Part shown: positions 52,252 to 61,065 of the stretch, in pieces
Numbering within the stretch: position 1 is the stretch's first letter
Layout: every line of letters begins with the position of its first letter
Source of the DNA: an uncultured Lachnospiraceae bacterium
GTDB taxonomy: Bacteria; Bacillota; Clostridia; Lachnospirales; Lachnospiraceae
Direction of reading: 5' to 3'
Length of the DNA stretch: 64,000 bases
Assembly: GCA_947628955.1 (NCBI GenBank)
Contig: CANRBX010000004.1
Coordinates: forward strand, 1-64,000
The notes under the pieces: model-generated
Seen by the model: the letters and a program-made list of their open reading frames with translations, nothing else
Told to the model about the DNA's origin: nothing
The model's database searches: none
Made by a program: the position numbers and the translations under genes

Positions 52252-53010
52252 TTAGTGGCAGGTATACCCACCATCGACTGCAATATTAGCGCCCGTTATA
52301 AATCTGGCTTTGGGACTTAACAAATAAACCGCCGCATTAGCAATGTCTTGCACATTTGCTATTCCTAAAATCTGCTTTGTCAGTAAGTATTCTTTTCCTT
52401 CTTCTCCTCTGGCTTTTAAAAAACCTTTATACATGTCCGTATCTGTCATTCCTGCTCTGATTGTATTAATACAAATATCCTTATCTGCAAGCTCCTGTGC
52501 CAGAACATGAACGGTCGCATCCATGGCCGCTTTTGAAGCGCTATAAGCGCTTTGCCCTTTTCCGCCCATAGGAGAGGCCGTAGAAGACAAACCAACTATC
52601 CTCATTCCTTTATTATAATTCCCTTTTTTTGTTGCAGACCTCACCATTTCATAAAACGAAAAAAAGTTAATCTTCATCATATTTTCCAAAGCTTCTGGAC
52701 TCACAACCCGTAAAGGACGTGGACGGCTAATCCCTGCGCAATAAGCCAGTCCATCTATCGATCCCACGTCAACAACTACTTTTTTAATTAATGCATCAAT
52801 CTCATCTACATTGTTCAAATCTGCAGGGTAATACAAATGATTATTCCCTTCCATCATTGCTATTGTTTCCTTTAACTGCTCCTCTCTCCTTGCGATGAGA
52901 ACAACTCTTCCATCCAAGCGACTTAACGTAATGGCTATCTGCCGTCCTATTCCAGATGATGCTCCAGCAACCACAACTGTTTTTTTCGTGAAATCTAAAA
53001 AATTGTACAT
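52252..53010 (-). CDS. FabG-like short-chain reductase (copy 1)
   Basis: The 252-residue SDR has VVVAGASSGIGRQI (GxxxGIG), GLAYCAGISRP in the NNAG position, LSSTASPMGG and YSASKAAMD as YxxxK near residue 160. It likely reduces a 3-oxoacyl-ACP. Start ATG 53010 lies one base after the FabD stop with GGAGGAGA upstream. It shares little beyond the fold with FabG copy 2, so the two enzymes may work on different chain lengths or stereochemistry. Confidence 0.85.
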   Translation of the reverse strand: MYNFLDFTKKTVVVAGASSGIGRQIAITLSRLDGRVVLIARREEQLKETIAMMEGNNHLYYPADLNNVDEIDALIKKVVVDVGSIDGLAYCAGISRPRPLRVVSPEALENMMKINFFSFYEMVRSATKKGNYNKGMRIVGLSSTASPMGGKGQSAYSASKAAMDATVHVLAQELADKDICINTIRAGMTDTDMYKGFLKARGEEGKEYLLTKQILGIANVQDIANAAVYLLSPKARFITGANIAVDGGYTCH

Positions 53011-53011
53011 T

Positions 53012-53962
53012 TCATTCTCCTCCATATGTTTCATGCGTATGCCCCAAAATCGCTGTTAATGTTTTATTCAACGTCTTCATGTTTTCGACATGAAATACTT
53101 TGACGTCTTTTAATGTCTTCTTTACAAGTCCGAATAAAACCTTGCCTGGTCCGCATTCAATGTATGTATCTATTCCGTCTTTTTGCATGTTTTCAAGCGT
53201 CTGTTTCCAAAGAACAGGATTGTATGCCTGTTTATATAGGAACTCAGCCACATCATTCTTTTCAAGCGGTCTTGCGGTATAATTCATGTAAATCGGAATT
53301 CTTGCTTCCTGAAAATTGATATTCTCAAAGCTTTTCTTCAATCTCTCCGCCGCAGGTTTCATAAGTTCACAATGAAAAGGTGCACTGACCGGCAACTGCA
53401 ATGTGTGAATTTTTCTTGTTTTTGCGAGGCTTATAAAACTATGTATTCCTTCTGAGGATCCAGATACTACTGTCTGCAAGGGGCTGTTATAATTTGCCGG
53501 TTCAACATACCCATTTTTAACCTCCCGACAAAGTTGTTCAACCTCAATACTGCTCATTCCTATTACAGCAACCATCGCGCCATCTCCCAACGGGACAGCT
53601 TGTTGCATTGCATCCGCTCTGACTTGTATAAGTGGAAATACTTCTGTTTCTGGCAAAACACCTGCCACCGCTAAGGCTGCATATTCTCCAAGAGAGAATC
53701 CAGCTACCGCGTCTGGAACAATACCCGCTTTTATTAACGCCATTCCAACCGCCAAATCAACAGCTAATACACATGGTTGGGTATTCTGTGTGATATCCAA
53801 CTCTGCCTGTGAACCTTCAAAACATATTTTTGAAATAGATCTTTCTAAAGATTCATCAGCTAACTTCATTATGCGTTTTACAGTAGAATTACATTTGTAC
53901 AAATCTTTTAACATCCCTGGATATTGAGAACCCTGACCAGAAAATAAAAATGCAATTTTCAT
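53012..53962 (-). CDS. fabD: Malonyl-CoA:ACP transacylase (FabD)
   Basis: The 316-residue protein starts IAFLFSGQGSQYPGML and has AGFSLGEYAALAVAG with the active Ser near residue 89, QTVVSGSSEGI, VSAPFHCELMKPA with the His, and YIECGPGKVLFGL. It loads malonyl (or a related extender) from CoA onto an ACP. A carboxyltransferase that could make the extender lies upstream in the operon. Its presence in a glycan operon shows that a dedicated acyl chain is built here. Confidence 0.93.
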   Translation of the reverse strand: MKIAFLFSGQGSQYPGMLKDLYKCNSTVKRIMKLADESLERSISKICFEGSQAELDITQNTQPCVLAVDLAVGMALIKAGIVPDAVAGFSLGEYAALAVAGVLPETEVFPLIQVRADAMQQAVPLGDGAMVAVIGMSSIEVEQLCREVKNGYVEPANYNSPLQTVVSGSSEGIHSFISLAKTRKIHTLQLPVSAPFHCELMKPAAERLKKSFENINFQEARIPIYMNYTARPLEKNDVAEFLYKQAYNPVLWKQTLENMQKDGIDTYIECGPGKVLFGLVKKTLKDVKVFHVENMKTLNKTLTAILGHTHETYGGE

Positions 53963-53968
53963 ATATAA

Positions 53969-54616
53969 TCACTTCTCCAATGCTCGAATTCTTTTTGCTG
54001 GATTGCCCAATACAGTGGTACCAGTTCTTACATTCGTAAAAACAATACTTCCAGCCGCGACTACAGATCGATCTCCAATCTTTTTCCCAGGTACGATAAA
54101 TGCATGCCCACCTATAGCTACTTTTTCCCCTATCATACATCCCCCGCTGATTCCCGTTCCTGTCATAATACTCGTATACTTTCCTATATTAACATCATGG
54201 CCTATAAGTGTTCCCGTATTGAGAAGAACTCCATCAGCTACTGTTACATTTACAGAAACTTTCACATCAGGATATAGAACACATCCTTTTCCTATCACGG
54301 AAGAATTAGGAATATGATTGTTTGCTGATACTATTGTTTCAAAAGTGATTCCATTCCTCGACAAATCATCTTGTATCCGAGCCCTCGTATTCACGTCGGC
54401 TATTGTACATGTACATAATACATCTGAATGTTTCAATATCCATTCCCGTCCTCCAAGCACAGGATAGCCATTTATTGTGTCATTCTTTTTATTAACTCTT
54501 TCATCCAAAAAACCCAATATTTCATAGGTCGGGGTCAATCGATTAATTCCCTCAATCAAATTAGCTACTTCTCTTCCAAATCCACCTGCACCAAACAATA
54601 CTATTCTTTTCACCAC
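53969..54616 (-). CDS. NeuD/PglD-like sugar O/N-acyltransferase, copy 2
   Basis: The 215-residue protein starts with IVLFGAGGFGREVANLIEG, the PglD-type N-terminal Rossmann domain, and continues from residue ~95 with hexapeptide repeats of a left-handed beta helix (SSVIGKGCVLYPDVKVS, NIGKYTSIMTGTGIS, VAIGGHAFIVPGKKI), ending VLGNPAKRI. Members acetylate or acylate the amine of a UDP-4-amino sugar or sialic acid. Here the acyl group may come from the ACPs. It is 6 bases upstream of FabD. Confidence 0.83.
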   Translation of the reverse strand: MVKRIVLFGAGGFGREVANLIEGINRLTPTYEILGFLDERVNKKNDTINGYPVLGGREWILKHSDVLCTCTIADVNTRARIQDDLSRNGITFETIVSANNHIPNSSVIGKGCVLYPDVKVSVNVTVADGVLLNTGTLIGHDVNIGKYTSIMTGTGISGGCMIGEKVAIGGHAFIVPGKKIGDRSVVAAGSIVFTNVRTGTTVLGNPAKRIRALEK

Positions 54617-54659
54617 TGCACTCCTTTACACATCAGATACGTATTATATCCATATACCC

Positions 54660-55304
54660 TCAACGGAATAATCCCAGTCCAAACCATTCATTTGTTACAG
54701 CGGATCCATCCTTTATATCTTTCAATACACTGCTTCCCACTCCGACGCGAACGCGATTCCCCACGTTCTTATGCGGTGCTACAAAAGAATGCGCTGCGAA
54801 AAAGCTTTCCTGCCCGATTACTGAGTGTTCCCCTATCGATGAATTTGACATCACCGAAGTAAAATCTCCAAATACACAGTCATTCCCAATTGTCGATGAT
54901 AAATAAAAAATACAGTGTCGTCCGACCACTGTATCTACAGAAACCGTCACATTGGCGCAGATGATCGTACCCTGTCCAATCTTTACCGTATCCGATATCA
55001 CTGCTGTCGGATGGATGAGCCTCTCCCATGAGCCGAATCCCTCCAGACGATCAACAACCTGTTTCCGTGCTGTTCCGTCCTGCATAGCGATCACTGCCGA
55101 TACCGGACATCGTTTCTGAAGTTCCATCAGGTATTCAATCTTTCCTAAAACCCGGTATCCCTGATATTCCAGGCCCTGCTTTTTCTCATCATCGTCAACA
55201 TAGCCCAAAATGACATACTGCGGCGAAACTTTATTGATATCCTCAAGGAGCCAGATCACTTCTCTTCCAAAATCTCCTGCCCCAATAATCACAATGTTTT
55301 TCAT
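54660..55304 (-). CDS. NeuD/PglD-like sugar O/N-acyltransferase, copy 1
   Basis: The 214-residue protein has IVIIGAGDFGREVIWLLEDIN, then a left-handed beta-helix part (SDTVKIGQGTIICANVTVS, VFGDFTSVMSNSSIGEHS, FFAAHSFVAPHKNVG). Unlike copy 2 it ends EWFGLGLFR, without the GNPAK end. ATG 55304 follows AAGGCGG. The side-by-side pair suggests two acylations, for example of a diamino sugar, or one sugar in alternative forms. It follows the carboxyltransferase gene after 11 bases. Confidence 0.82.
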   Translation of the reverse strand: MKNIVIIGAGDFGREVIWLLEDINKVSPQYVILGYVDDDEKKQGLEYQGYRVLGKIEYLMELQKRCPVSAVIAMQDGTARKQVVDRLEGFGSWERLIHPTAVISDTVKIGQGTIICANVTVSVDTVVGRHCIFYLSSTIGNDCVFGDFTSVMSNSSIGEHSVIGQESFFAAHSFVAPHKNVGNRVRVGVGSSVLKDIKDGSAVTNEWFGLGLFR

Positions 55305-55315
55305 ACTTACCGCCT

Positions 55316-56860
55316 TTACAGTGGGATGTTCCCATGTTTTTTCCACGGGAATACCTGTTCTTTCGCCTTAAGCACTTCCAGCGCTGCGCGAATCTTGCTC
55401 CGTGTCTCTTCCGGATAGATCACTTCATCGATATATCCGCGTGCAGCTGCGATGTAGGGTGTCACAAAGTTTTCATTATATTCTCTCACAAATTTTTCTT
55501 TCAGCCTCTCCGGATCTTCCGTTTCCTGAAGCTGCTTTTTGTATATAATATCAACTGCTCCTTCCGCTCCCATCACAGCGATCTGAGCAATTGGCCATGC
55601 ATAGACGATGTCGGCGCCCATTCCTCTGCTGTTCATTGCGATATAAGCTCCGCCGTACGCTTTGCGCATGATCAGTGTTATCTTTGGTACTGTCGCTTCC
55701 GAATAAGCATACAGAAGCTTTGCTCCCCTACGGATGATTCCGCCCCATTCCTGCTTTGTCCCAGGCAGGAACCCCGGAACATCAACCAATGTCAGGATCG
55801 GAATATTGAAGCAATCACAGAACCGTACAAATCTCGCCGCTTTCTCACTGGCATCGATGTCGAGTGAACCTCCCATGTAAAGAGGCTGGTTTGCTACGAT
55901 TCCAAGCACTTCCGTATCCATCCTTCCAAACCCGACCACGATGCTCTTTCCAAAATCTTTCTGTATCTCCAGAAATGTGTCCTCATCCAGAAATGTTTCA
56001 ACAACACGATGGACATCATAGGTATGCCGCTGATTATCCGGTACTATCTCCTGAAGCTGATAGGAGCAGTCACGGGATTTCCCGATTTTTCTGGGAATCT
56101 CCGCATTATTATTCTGAGGCAGATATGAGAGGAGCTTTTTCACTCCGGCCAGGCATTCTCTTTCGGAGTGATATGAAAAATGGGCCACCCCGCTTTTCTG
56201 CATATGGACTGACGCACTCCCCAGATCCTCCGGGGTTACCTTCTCCCCCAGGACTGTGTTCACCACGCCGGGGCCGGTAATGAACATGCGGCTGTTTATA
56301 TCGCACATAAAAATAAAATCGCAGAGGGCAGGGGAATAACAGGCCCCTCCTGCGCACGGGCCAAGAATCACCGCAATCTGCGGGATCACACCCGAAGCTT
56401 TTGTATTTCGGTAAAAGATACCGCTGTAGCCGTCCAGAGAGGAGATTCCTTCCTCAATCCGGGCTCCACCACTATCGTTGATGGAGATATACGGAGCTCT
56501 GGCATTTAATGCCATATCCATGATATTGCAGATCTTTTTTGAGTGGTATTCCCCAAGTGTACCTCCCATGACCGTAAAGTCCTCTGAAGAAGCGAACACC
56601 ATGCGTCCGTTGATCATCCCATACCCTGTGATGACCCCGTCGCCCGGCACTTTCTTTTTATCCAGATCGAATTCAGAAATCCGGGATTCTACCAGAGTTC
56701 CTATTTCAACAAACGTCCCCTCATCAAAAAGAAACTCAAGCCTTTCCCGGGCTGTCAGCTTCTGAGTCATATGTTGCTTCTGGATCCTTTTCTCTCCACC
56801 AGCCTCATATGCCCGATTTCTTTTTTGTCCTAATTCTTCACTGTACTTTCTATCCCACAT
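55316..56860 (-). CDS. Acyl-CoA carboxylase carboxyltransferase subunit (PccB/MmdA-like)
   Basis: The 514-residue crotonase-fold carboxyltransferase has LTARERLEFLFDEGTFVEIG, FASSEDFTVMGGTLGEYHSKKI, ISINDSGGARIEEGI, ILGPCAGGACYSPALCDF, and LVDVPGFLPGTKQEWGGIIRRGAKLLYAYSEA, with GAEGAVDIIYKKQL. Such subunits make malonyl- or methylmalonyl-CoA with a biotin carrier. No carrier or carboxylase is in the window, so it must borrow the housekeeping ones or act as a decarboxylase. As a neighbour of FabD, extender supply is the simplest reading, but this is inferred. Confidence 0.88.
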   Translation of the reverse strand: MWDRKYSEELGQKRNRAYEAGGEKRIQKQHMTQKLTARERLEFLFDEGTFVEIGTLVESRISEFDLDKKKVPGDGVITGYGMINGRMVFASSEDFTVMGGTLGEYHSKKICNIMDMALNARAPYISINDSGGARIEEGISSLDGYSGIFYRNTKASGVIPQIAVILGPCAGGACYSPALCDFIFMCDINSRMFITGPGVVNTVLGEKVTPEDLGSASVHMQKSGVAHFSYHSERECLAGVKKLLSYLPQNNNAEIPRKIGKSRDCSYQLQEIVPDNQRHTYDVHRVVETFLDEDTFLEIQKDFGKSIVVGFGRMDTEVLGIVANQPLYMGGSLDIDASEKAARFVRFCDCFNIPILTLVDVPGFLPGTKQEWGGIIRRGAKLLYAYSEATVPKITLIMRKAYGGAYIAMNSRGMGADIVYAWPIAQIAVMGAEGAVDIIYKKQLQETEDPERLKEKFVREYNENFVTPYIAAARGYIDEVIYPEETRSKIRAALEVLKAKEQVFPWKKHGNIPL

Positions 56861-56899
56861 GGAATCGTTCCTTTGCTAAATTGTCCGTCTTGCACACTC

Positions 56900-57556
56900 T
56901 CAACTCCCGATTATCTTACGAATCAGCATAAATGCCTCTGCGCTTCGATAACCAACTGTGCTTCCCCGAAGCTTTGCTAACGTCTTGATCGCCTCTAGTG
57001 AACGTGGATGGGGGAACTCATATAGCTGAGTCTGAAAACATGACATTGCATCCAGTTTTTTCTGAAGATACCCGGAAATATTACTATAGGTATTCGGAAG
57101 GAACGCATTTTCAGCAGATGGGATATTCCATTCTGTCTCCGATAAAGTCTCATAACTATATATCTCATTCAGCTGTGGATTTTCTATTGGCCGAAGTGCA
57201 ACCATCGCTGCCCTGACCGTCTCCTGATGGTCGATATGGATATCGCCTTTATGTGGCAGGAAAGCGATATCCGGCCTGACAGACTGGACTACTTCCCTGA
57301 ATTTCTTATTGACTATGTATGTCTGTGTATCCTTCAAGGCAACAACCGGAAGCTCCAAAAAGATTGTTTCTTTTACACCTAAAATGCGGTGTGCCTCCAA
57401 CGCTTCATCTTTTATCCGGTTAGTCAGATCCTTGTCCGGGCCGCTCGTCACTTCGCAAACATATACTTCGTGCCCTTTTTCCGAATACTTTGCAATCGTT
57501 CCGCCCACGCCAAGTACTTCATCGTCATTGTGAGGAGCAAAGACCAATATTTTCAT
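56900..57556 (-). CDS. PIG-L/LmbE-family N-deacetylase
   Basis: The 218-residue protein has the motif FAPHNDDEVLGVGGTIAKY and HKGDIHIDHQETVRAA. The N-terminal zinc motif has N in place of the usual P (PHNDDE), which leaves the ligand residues His, Asp and Asp. It ends GYRSAEAFMLIRKII, the normal family end. It probably de-N-acetylates a lipid-linked or nucleotide sugar and thus opens the amine for the acyltransferases of this operon. A decayed relative lies just upstream (57918-58242). Confidence 0.88.
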   Translation of the reverse strand: MKILVFAPHNDDEVLGVGGTIAKYSEKGHEVYVCEVTSGPDKDLTNRIKDEALEAHRILGVKETIFLELPVVALKDTQTYIVNKKFREVVQSVRPDIAFLPHKGDIHIDHQETVRAAMVALRPIENPQLNEIYSYETLSETEWNIPSAENAFLPNTYSNISGYLQKKLDAMSCFQTQLYEFPHPRSLEAIKTLAKLRGSTVGYRSAEAFMLIRKIIGS

Positions 57557-57917
57557 TTTCTTTCATTCTCCTGTTCGTATTTCCATTTTTCTCTATGACA
57601 ACTCAATATGGATGGTTTTTTATTCAATCGATATTTCTTCGTAGCATTTCCCTGATAACAATAGATACCTGCTCCACATCCACAGCAAAACTGGTATGCC
57701 TAACATACTAGATGCAACCTTCAAACCAATCACTCTATATCCGAAATGCTATAAAATTTAAAAAGAAGCAGGCTAGATTGTGCCAAATATTATGTCCCTT
57801 CTTGCATCTTTCTGTATAGTATAGAAAATGTTCTGGGAGCAACAATCTCAGTTCAGCAATTGACACCTTAAATGCAAAATCATTCCAGAATTTCACCATT
57901 ATTATTCTTTATGATTG
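57557..57917 (-). other. AT-rich gene-free stretch with decayed coding remnants
   Basis: These 361 bases contain no complete gene. The coding strand keeps short open stretches, for instance one reading NDFAFKVSIAELRLLLPEHF and another reading VIGLKVASSMLGIPVLLWMW, which look like fragments of a lost protein I cannot name. It separates the intact PIG-L gene from the decayed copy. The end close to 57556 carries CAGGAG, the ribosome binding site for the intact gene. Confidence 0.4.
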
Positions 57918-58242
57918 TCATATTACAAGGCCCTTGGTCAATATTTCATATAAAAATATTTTTCTCTGGATATGTTTGTATTTAGTCATATAAGTAATCA
58001 TTGCAGCATCCACAACCAACTTGCGATTTATTTGCATATCGCCTTGATCATAGGTATGGACATCAGTGGGTTTTACCTCTTAGACAAAATTAACAAATAC
58101 CTCATTAAATTTATATCTCGATACATCCTTTTATAACAATTACAACTTGGGTATCATCATCCCGAGACGCATATTTTGCAATTGTTCCGCCAACTCCCAG
58201 TACCTCATCATCTGGATGAGGTGCTATTACCAGCACTCGCAT
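57918..58242 (-). pseudogene. Decayed PIG-L/LmbE N-deacetylase copy
   Basis: ATG 58242, inside the end of the initiating-transferase gene, opens a PIG-L start (VLVIAPHPDDEVLGVGGTIA) that stops at TAA 58111 after 43 codons. In a different frame from about 58075, the conserved second motif is still readable (TYDQGDMQINRK, VVDAAMITY, IFLYEIL) to TGA 57918. The metal-binding HxDH has become QINR. The gene therefore has a frameshift, a deletion and a damaged active site. It was likely replaced by the intact gene at 56900, whose start is closely alike (VLGVGGTIAKY). Confidence 0.8.
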
Positions 58243-58924
58243 GTGTCTTCACTTCCTTAGCATTTGAGTGTAAATTTCGTCCATTAAACTCTTCTCGTGT
58301 ATCATTCACACGGTACTCTGATCCAGCCAGCGTTTCCCTGGCGATTTCAAATATCATTTTTACATCTACGCTGAAACTGCAGTTCTCTATGTACCAGATA
58401 TCATTTTCAAACTGATCATTCCATGTCCAAGTTTTTGTCGGTTTAAGGGGTATACATGCCAGCCCTGGTCTCATCTCATGCCGCCTCATGTGGCGGTCAG
58501 TATAGTATGGTAAGTACTTTGGAAGCAATGGCCTCGGGCCGATAATACTCATTTTTCCTGTAAATATGCAGAACAGCTCTGGCAATTCATCTATTGAAAA
58601 TCTGCGGATAAACCTCCCGAATGATGTCAGCCGTTCCTCGCCCGGAAGCAGGTCACCATTTTCGTCTTTTTCGTTAGTCATTGAGCGGAATTTATATAAT
58701 TTAAATATTTCACCATGCAGCCCCGGCCGTTCCTGAGAAAAGAAAGCAGGCCAGCCATGGAAGATAAGCTCTAGTATGAAGATCCCAAGAATTATAGGGC
58801 TACATATAACGATTGCCAGTCCGCTTATAAGTATGTCAAAAATACGTTTGACTACCAGAGTATAAAAAGTCCTGCGAGCCACAGGTAATTGTCCGTCCCT
58901 GCTTTCAGTCATATTTTTCCCCAT
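58208..58924 (-). CDS. Initiating phosphoglycosyl transferase of the - operon
   Basis: The 238-residue monotopic phosphoglycosyl transferase has a hydrophobic helix near residues 30-50 (VVKRIFDILISGLAIVICSP), FFSQERPGLHGEIFKLYKFRSM, SIDELPELF with the catalytic Asp-Glu, and IGPRPLLPKYLP with MRPGLACIPL. It starts the second repeat unit on undecaprenyl phosphate. The Trp-rich C-terminal part (TWTWNDQFENDIWYIE) is typical of PglC-like enzymes. ATG 58924 overlaps the LpxD-like gene stop (ATGA). Its last 35 bases overlap the decayed PIG-L start. Confidence 0.88.
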   Translation of the reverse strand: MGKNMTESRDGQLPVARRTFYTLVVKRIFDILISGLAIVICSPIILGIFILELIFHGWPAFFSQERPGLHGEIFKLYKFRSMTNEKDENGDLLPGEERLTSFGRFIRRFSIDELPELFCIFTGKMSIIGPRPLLPKYLPYYTDRHMRRHEMRPGLACIPLKPTKTWTWNDQFENDIWYIENCSFSVDVKMIFEIARETLAGSEYRVNDTREEFNGRNLHSNAKEVKTHASAGNSTSSR

Positions 58925-59808
58925 CACTTTGCCGGATTGCCCTTGACACACATATTATTTTCTACATTTTTGACAACGACTGAGCCCATCCCTACAATAG
59001 CTTTGTCTCCGATATGCTTTCCGTTACGGATCGTGCTGTTTCCCGAGATAAATGCCTGCTTTCCCGTTGAGGAGCTGCCGAACATAATACTCTCGCCAAC
59101 TATAAAAGTATCTTCTCCAATAACAACGTTATGGGAAATAAATGAACTATTATCAATTTTTGAACCACGCTTGATTATGGTGTTATCAATAGCACCTCTC
59201 GCGATCACAGTTAAAGCACCAATCTGAACGTCATCCTCAATCACTACTCCGCCAAACTGGGGCATTGTCAATGCTCTTCCGTTTTCACCACGATCTGTGG
59301 ACAATCCGTCGGCACCAATCACAGCATTTTCCCGGATCACAACATTGTTTCCGATATATGCTTCTCCCACGATCCTTACCCCGCTGCCAATAAACACATT
59401 ATCGCCAATCGTTACCTCGCCGCCAATGTACGCACCGGGGAAAATAGTACAATTATTCCTGATTTTAGCTGTTTTGCAGATATAAGCTCCGTTCACTACG
59501 TCAAATTCTTCGATCAAAGGATAATGTATAATTCTGTTATCACGGAAAAAGCCGCAATACCCGCTGCGCGGATCATCGCATTTGATAATCGCATGCTTCT
59601 CTTCCACATTTCTTGGGACACCATACGATTCAGGCCAAAAAACAAGGCAATTATTGCATTTCAAAAAAGCATTGGTTTGTTCCATATAACCATCAGAAAT
59701 GAACATCACCGCATTATCTTTCGGATTACTCAGAGAAGCCGGCCGAACAACCGTAAAATCTTTTCCCTTGGCATACTTTGATACATTAACCTTGAAATAT
59801 TCTTTCAT
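58924..59808 (-). CDS. LpxD-like acyltransferase (left-handed beta helix)
   Basis: The 294-residue protein has an N-terminal alpha/beta part (about residues 1-95) like the uridine-binding region of LpxD and a long hexapeptide-repeat beta helix (ICKTAKIRNNCTIFPGAYIG, VFIGSGVRIVGEAYIG, ISHNVVIGEDTFIVG), ending VVKNVENNMCVKGNPAK. LpxD enzymes put a 3-hydroxyacyl chain from ACP on the amine of a UDP-sugar. The thiolase and 3-hydroxyacyl-CoA dehydrogenase genes next to it could supply a 3-hydroxybutyryl donor. Its start shares a base with the thiolase stop. Confidence 0.83.
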   Translation of the reverse strand: MKEYFKVNVSKYAKGKDFTVVRPASLSNPKDNAVMFISDGYMEQTNAFLKCNNCLVFWPESYGVPRNVEEKHAIIKCDDPRSGYCGFFRDNRIIHYPLIEEFDVVNGAYICKTAKIRNNCTIFPGAYIGGEVTIGDNVFIGSGVRIVGEAYIGNNVVIRENAVIGADGLSTDRGENGRALTMPQFGGVVIEDDVQIGALTVIARGAIDNTIIKRGSKIDNSSFISHNVVIGEDTFIVGESIMFGSSSTGKQAFISGNSTIRNGKHIGDKAIVGMGSVVVKNVENNMCVKGNPAK

Positions 59809-61055
59809 TATTTAACCCCTATCACAAATACATAATTTGTCGTCGCGCTGCCTCCAATATTAAGCATCATCCCATTGCGCACCCCTTCAACCTGGTACTT
59901 TCCTGCCATACCTGTAACCTGCTTATACAAGTCTAAAAACATTCTGACCCCGGATGCTCCAACCGGATGCCCGCAGCCAATCAGACCGCCGCTAGGGTTG
60001 ATGGGTTTCTTTCCATCAAAATCAATCAGTCCGCCCTCGATTGCCTTATATTCTTCTCCCGGTTCCGTCAGTCCAAAAGCTGAGATTGCGGTATACTCGC
60101 TCGATGAAAAGCAATCATGAGTTTCAAATACATCTATGTCCTCAACTGTCAGACCGCTTCGCCTGTATGCATCTAGTACTGTCTGTCTTGTCCATGGTAA
60201 AACATATTTTGAATTTTTGTTATCGCTTATCTTTTCGTCGAACAGCATAGGTGCAACCCTGTGTCCATATCCCTTGATAACCGGTTTGTTTTTTATTCCC
60301 CTCTCTTTTACAAACCTTCCGGAAGACAGGACGATTACCGCTGCGCCGTCTGTAACCTGGGAACAGTCGGAGACAGCAAGTCGGCCTCCTACTATAGGAT
60401 TCGTATCGGTGCCGCGTGTACTTGCCTGCTCATAGCTCATAAACCACTTCCTTGTCTGGGCGAAAGGATTTCTTTTTGCATTCGAATAATTAATTACAGA
60501 AATCTTTGTCAACGCGTCCATATAGCGTTTTTCATCGATCCCGTACTTCTTTATCGTCTCATCTGCAAGCCGGCCAAACAGTTTCGGAAAAGGGAAATCG
60601 ATCCCCCTGCTCTCTTTTTCATAATAAGCAGCCCTGCCCAAAATATCTCCGCCCGTCTTGCTGTCAACTGTCTTCATCAGCTCCCAGCCTACTACTATTG
60701 CAACATCATATTCCCCGCACTGGATCTTTGTCTGAGCAGCGTCAATCGCGGCGGATCCGGATGCACAGGCTGCCTCATATCTTGCCGAGGGAACACCATA
60801 AAAAACAGGATCAACTTCCGTTAAGAGTGCGCCGAGATGACCCTGTTCCGTATATTTCTCCGCTATAAAATTGCCGACAAAACAAGCCACCCTGTTTTCT
60901 TTGTTGAGTTCCCTGACATCATCAAGGGAAAGTCCAGCAGCTAAAAGTCCGTCAGCAATCACCTCTTTTAAAAGTGCTATAGAATTTTTCCCTTCTTTTG
61001 TCCAGTTGCGTTCAAAATCCGTCTGTGCTCCGCCGAGTATATATACCTTATCCAT
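59808..61055 (-). CDS. Thiolase family acetyl-CoA acetyltransferase
   Basis: The 415-residue thiolase of the SCP-x/acetoacetyl type has [32 protein letters not shown] with the nucleophilic Cys, [16 protein letters not shown], and [17 protein letters not shown] with the catalytic Cys-His near the C-terminus. It condenses two acetyl-CoA to acetoacetyl-CoA, or cleaves the reverse. It follows the dehydrogenase gene after ten bases, so the pair probably makes 3-hydroxyacyl-CoA for the LpxD-like acyltransferase or for FabH. Confidence 0.87.
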   Translation of the reverse strand: MDKVYILGGAQTDFERNWTKEGKNSIALLKEVIADGLLAAGLSLDDVRELNKENRVACFVGNFIAEKYTEQGHLGALLTEVDPVFYGVPSARYEAACASGSAAIDAAQTKIQCGEYDVAIVVGWELMKTVDSKTGGDILGRAAYYEKESRGIDFPFPKLFGRLADETIKKYGIDEKRYMDALTKISVINYSNAKRNPFAQTRKWFMSYEQASTRGTDTNPIVGGRLAVSDCSQVTDGAAVIVLSSGRFVKERGIKNKPVIKGYGHRVAPMLFDEKISDNKNSKYVLPWTRQTVLDAYRRSGLTVEDIDVFETHDCFSSSEYTAISAFGLTEPGEEYKAIEGGLIDFDGKKPINPSGGLIGCGHPVGASGVRMFLDLYKQVTGMAGKYQVEGVRNGMMLNIGGSATTNYVFVIGVK

Positions 61056-61065
61056 CCTTTACTCC

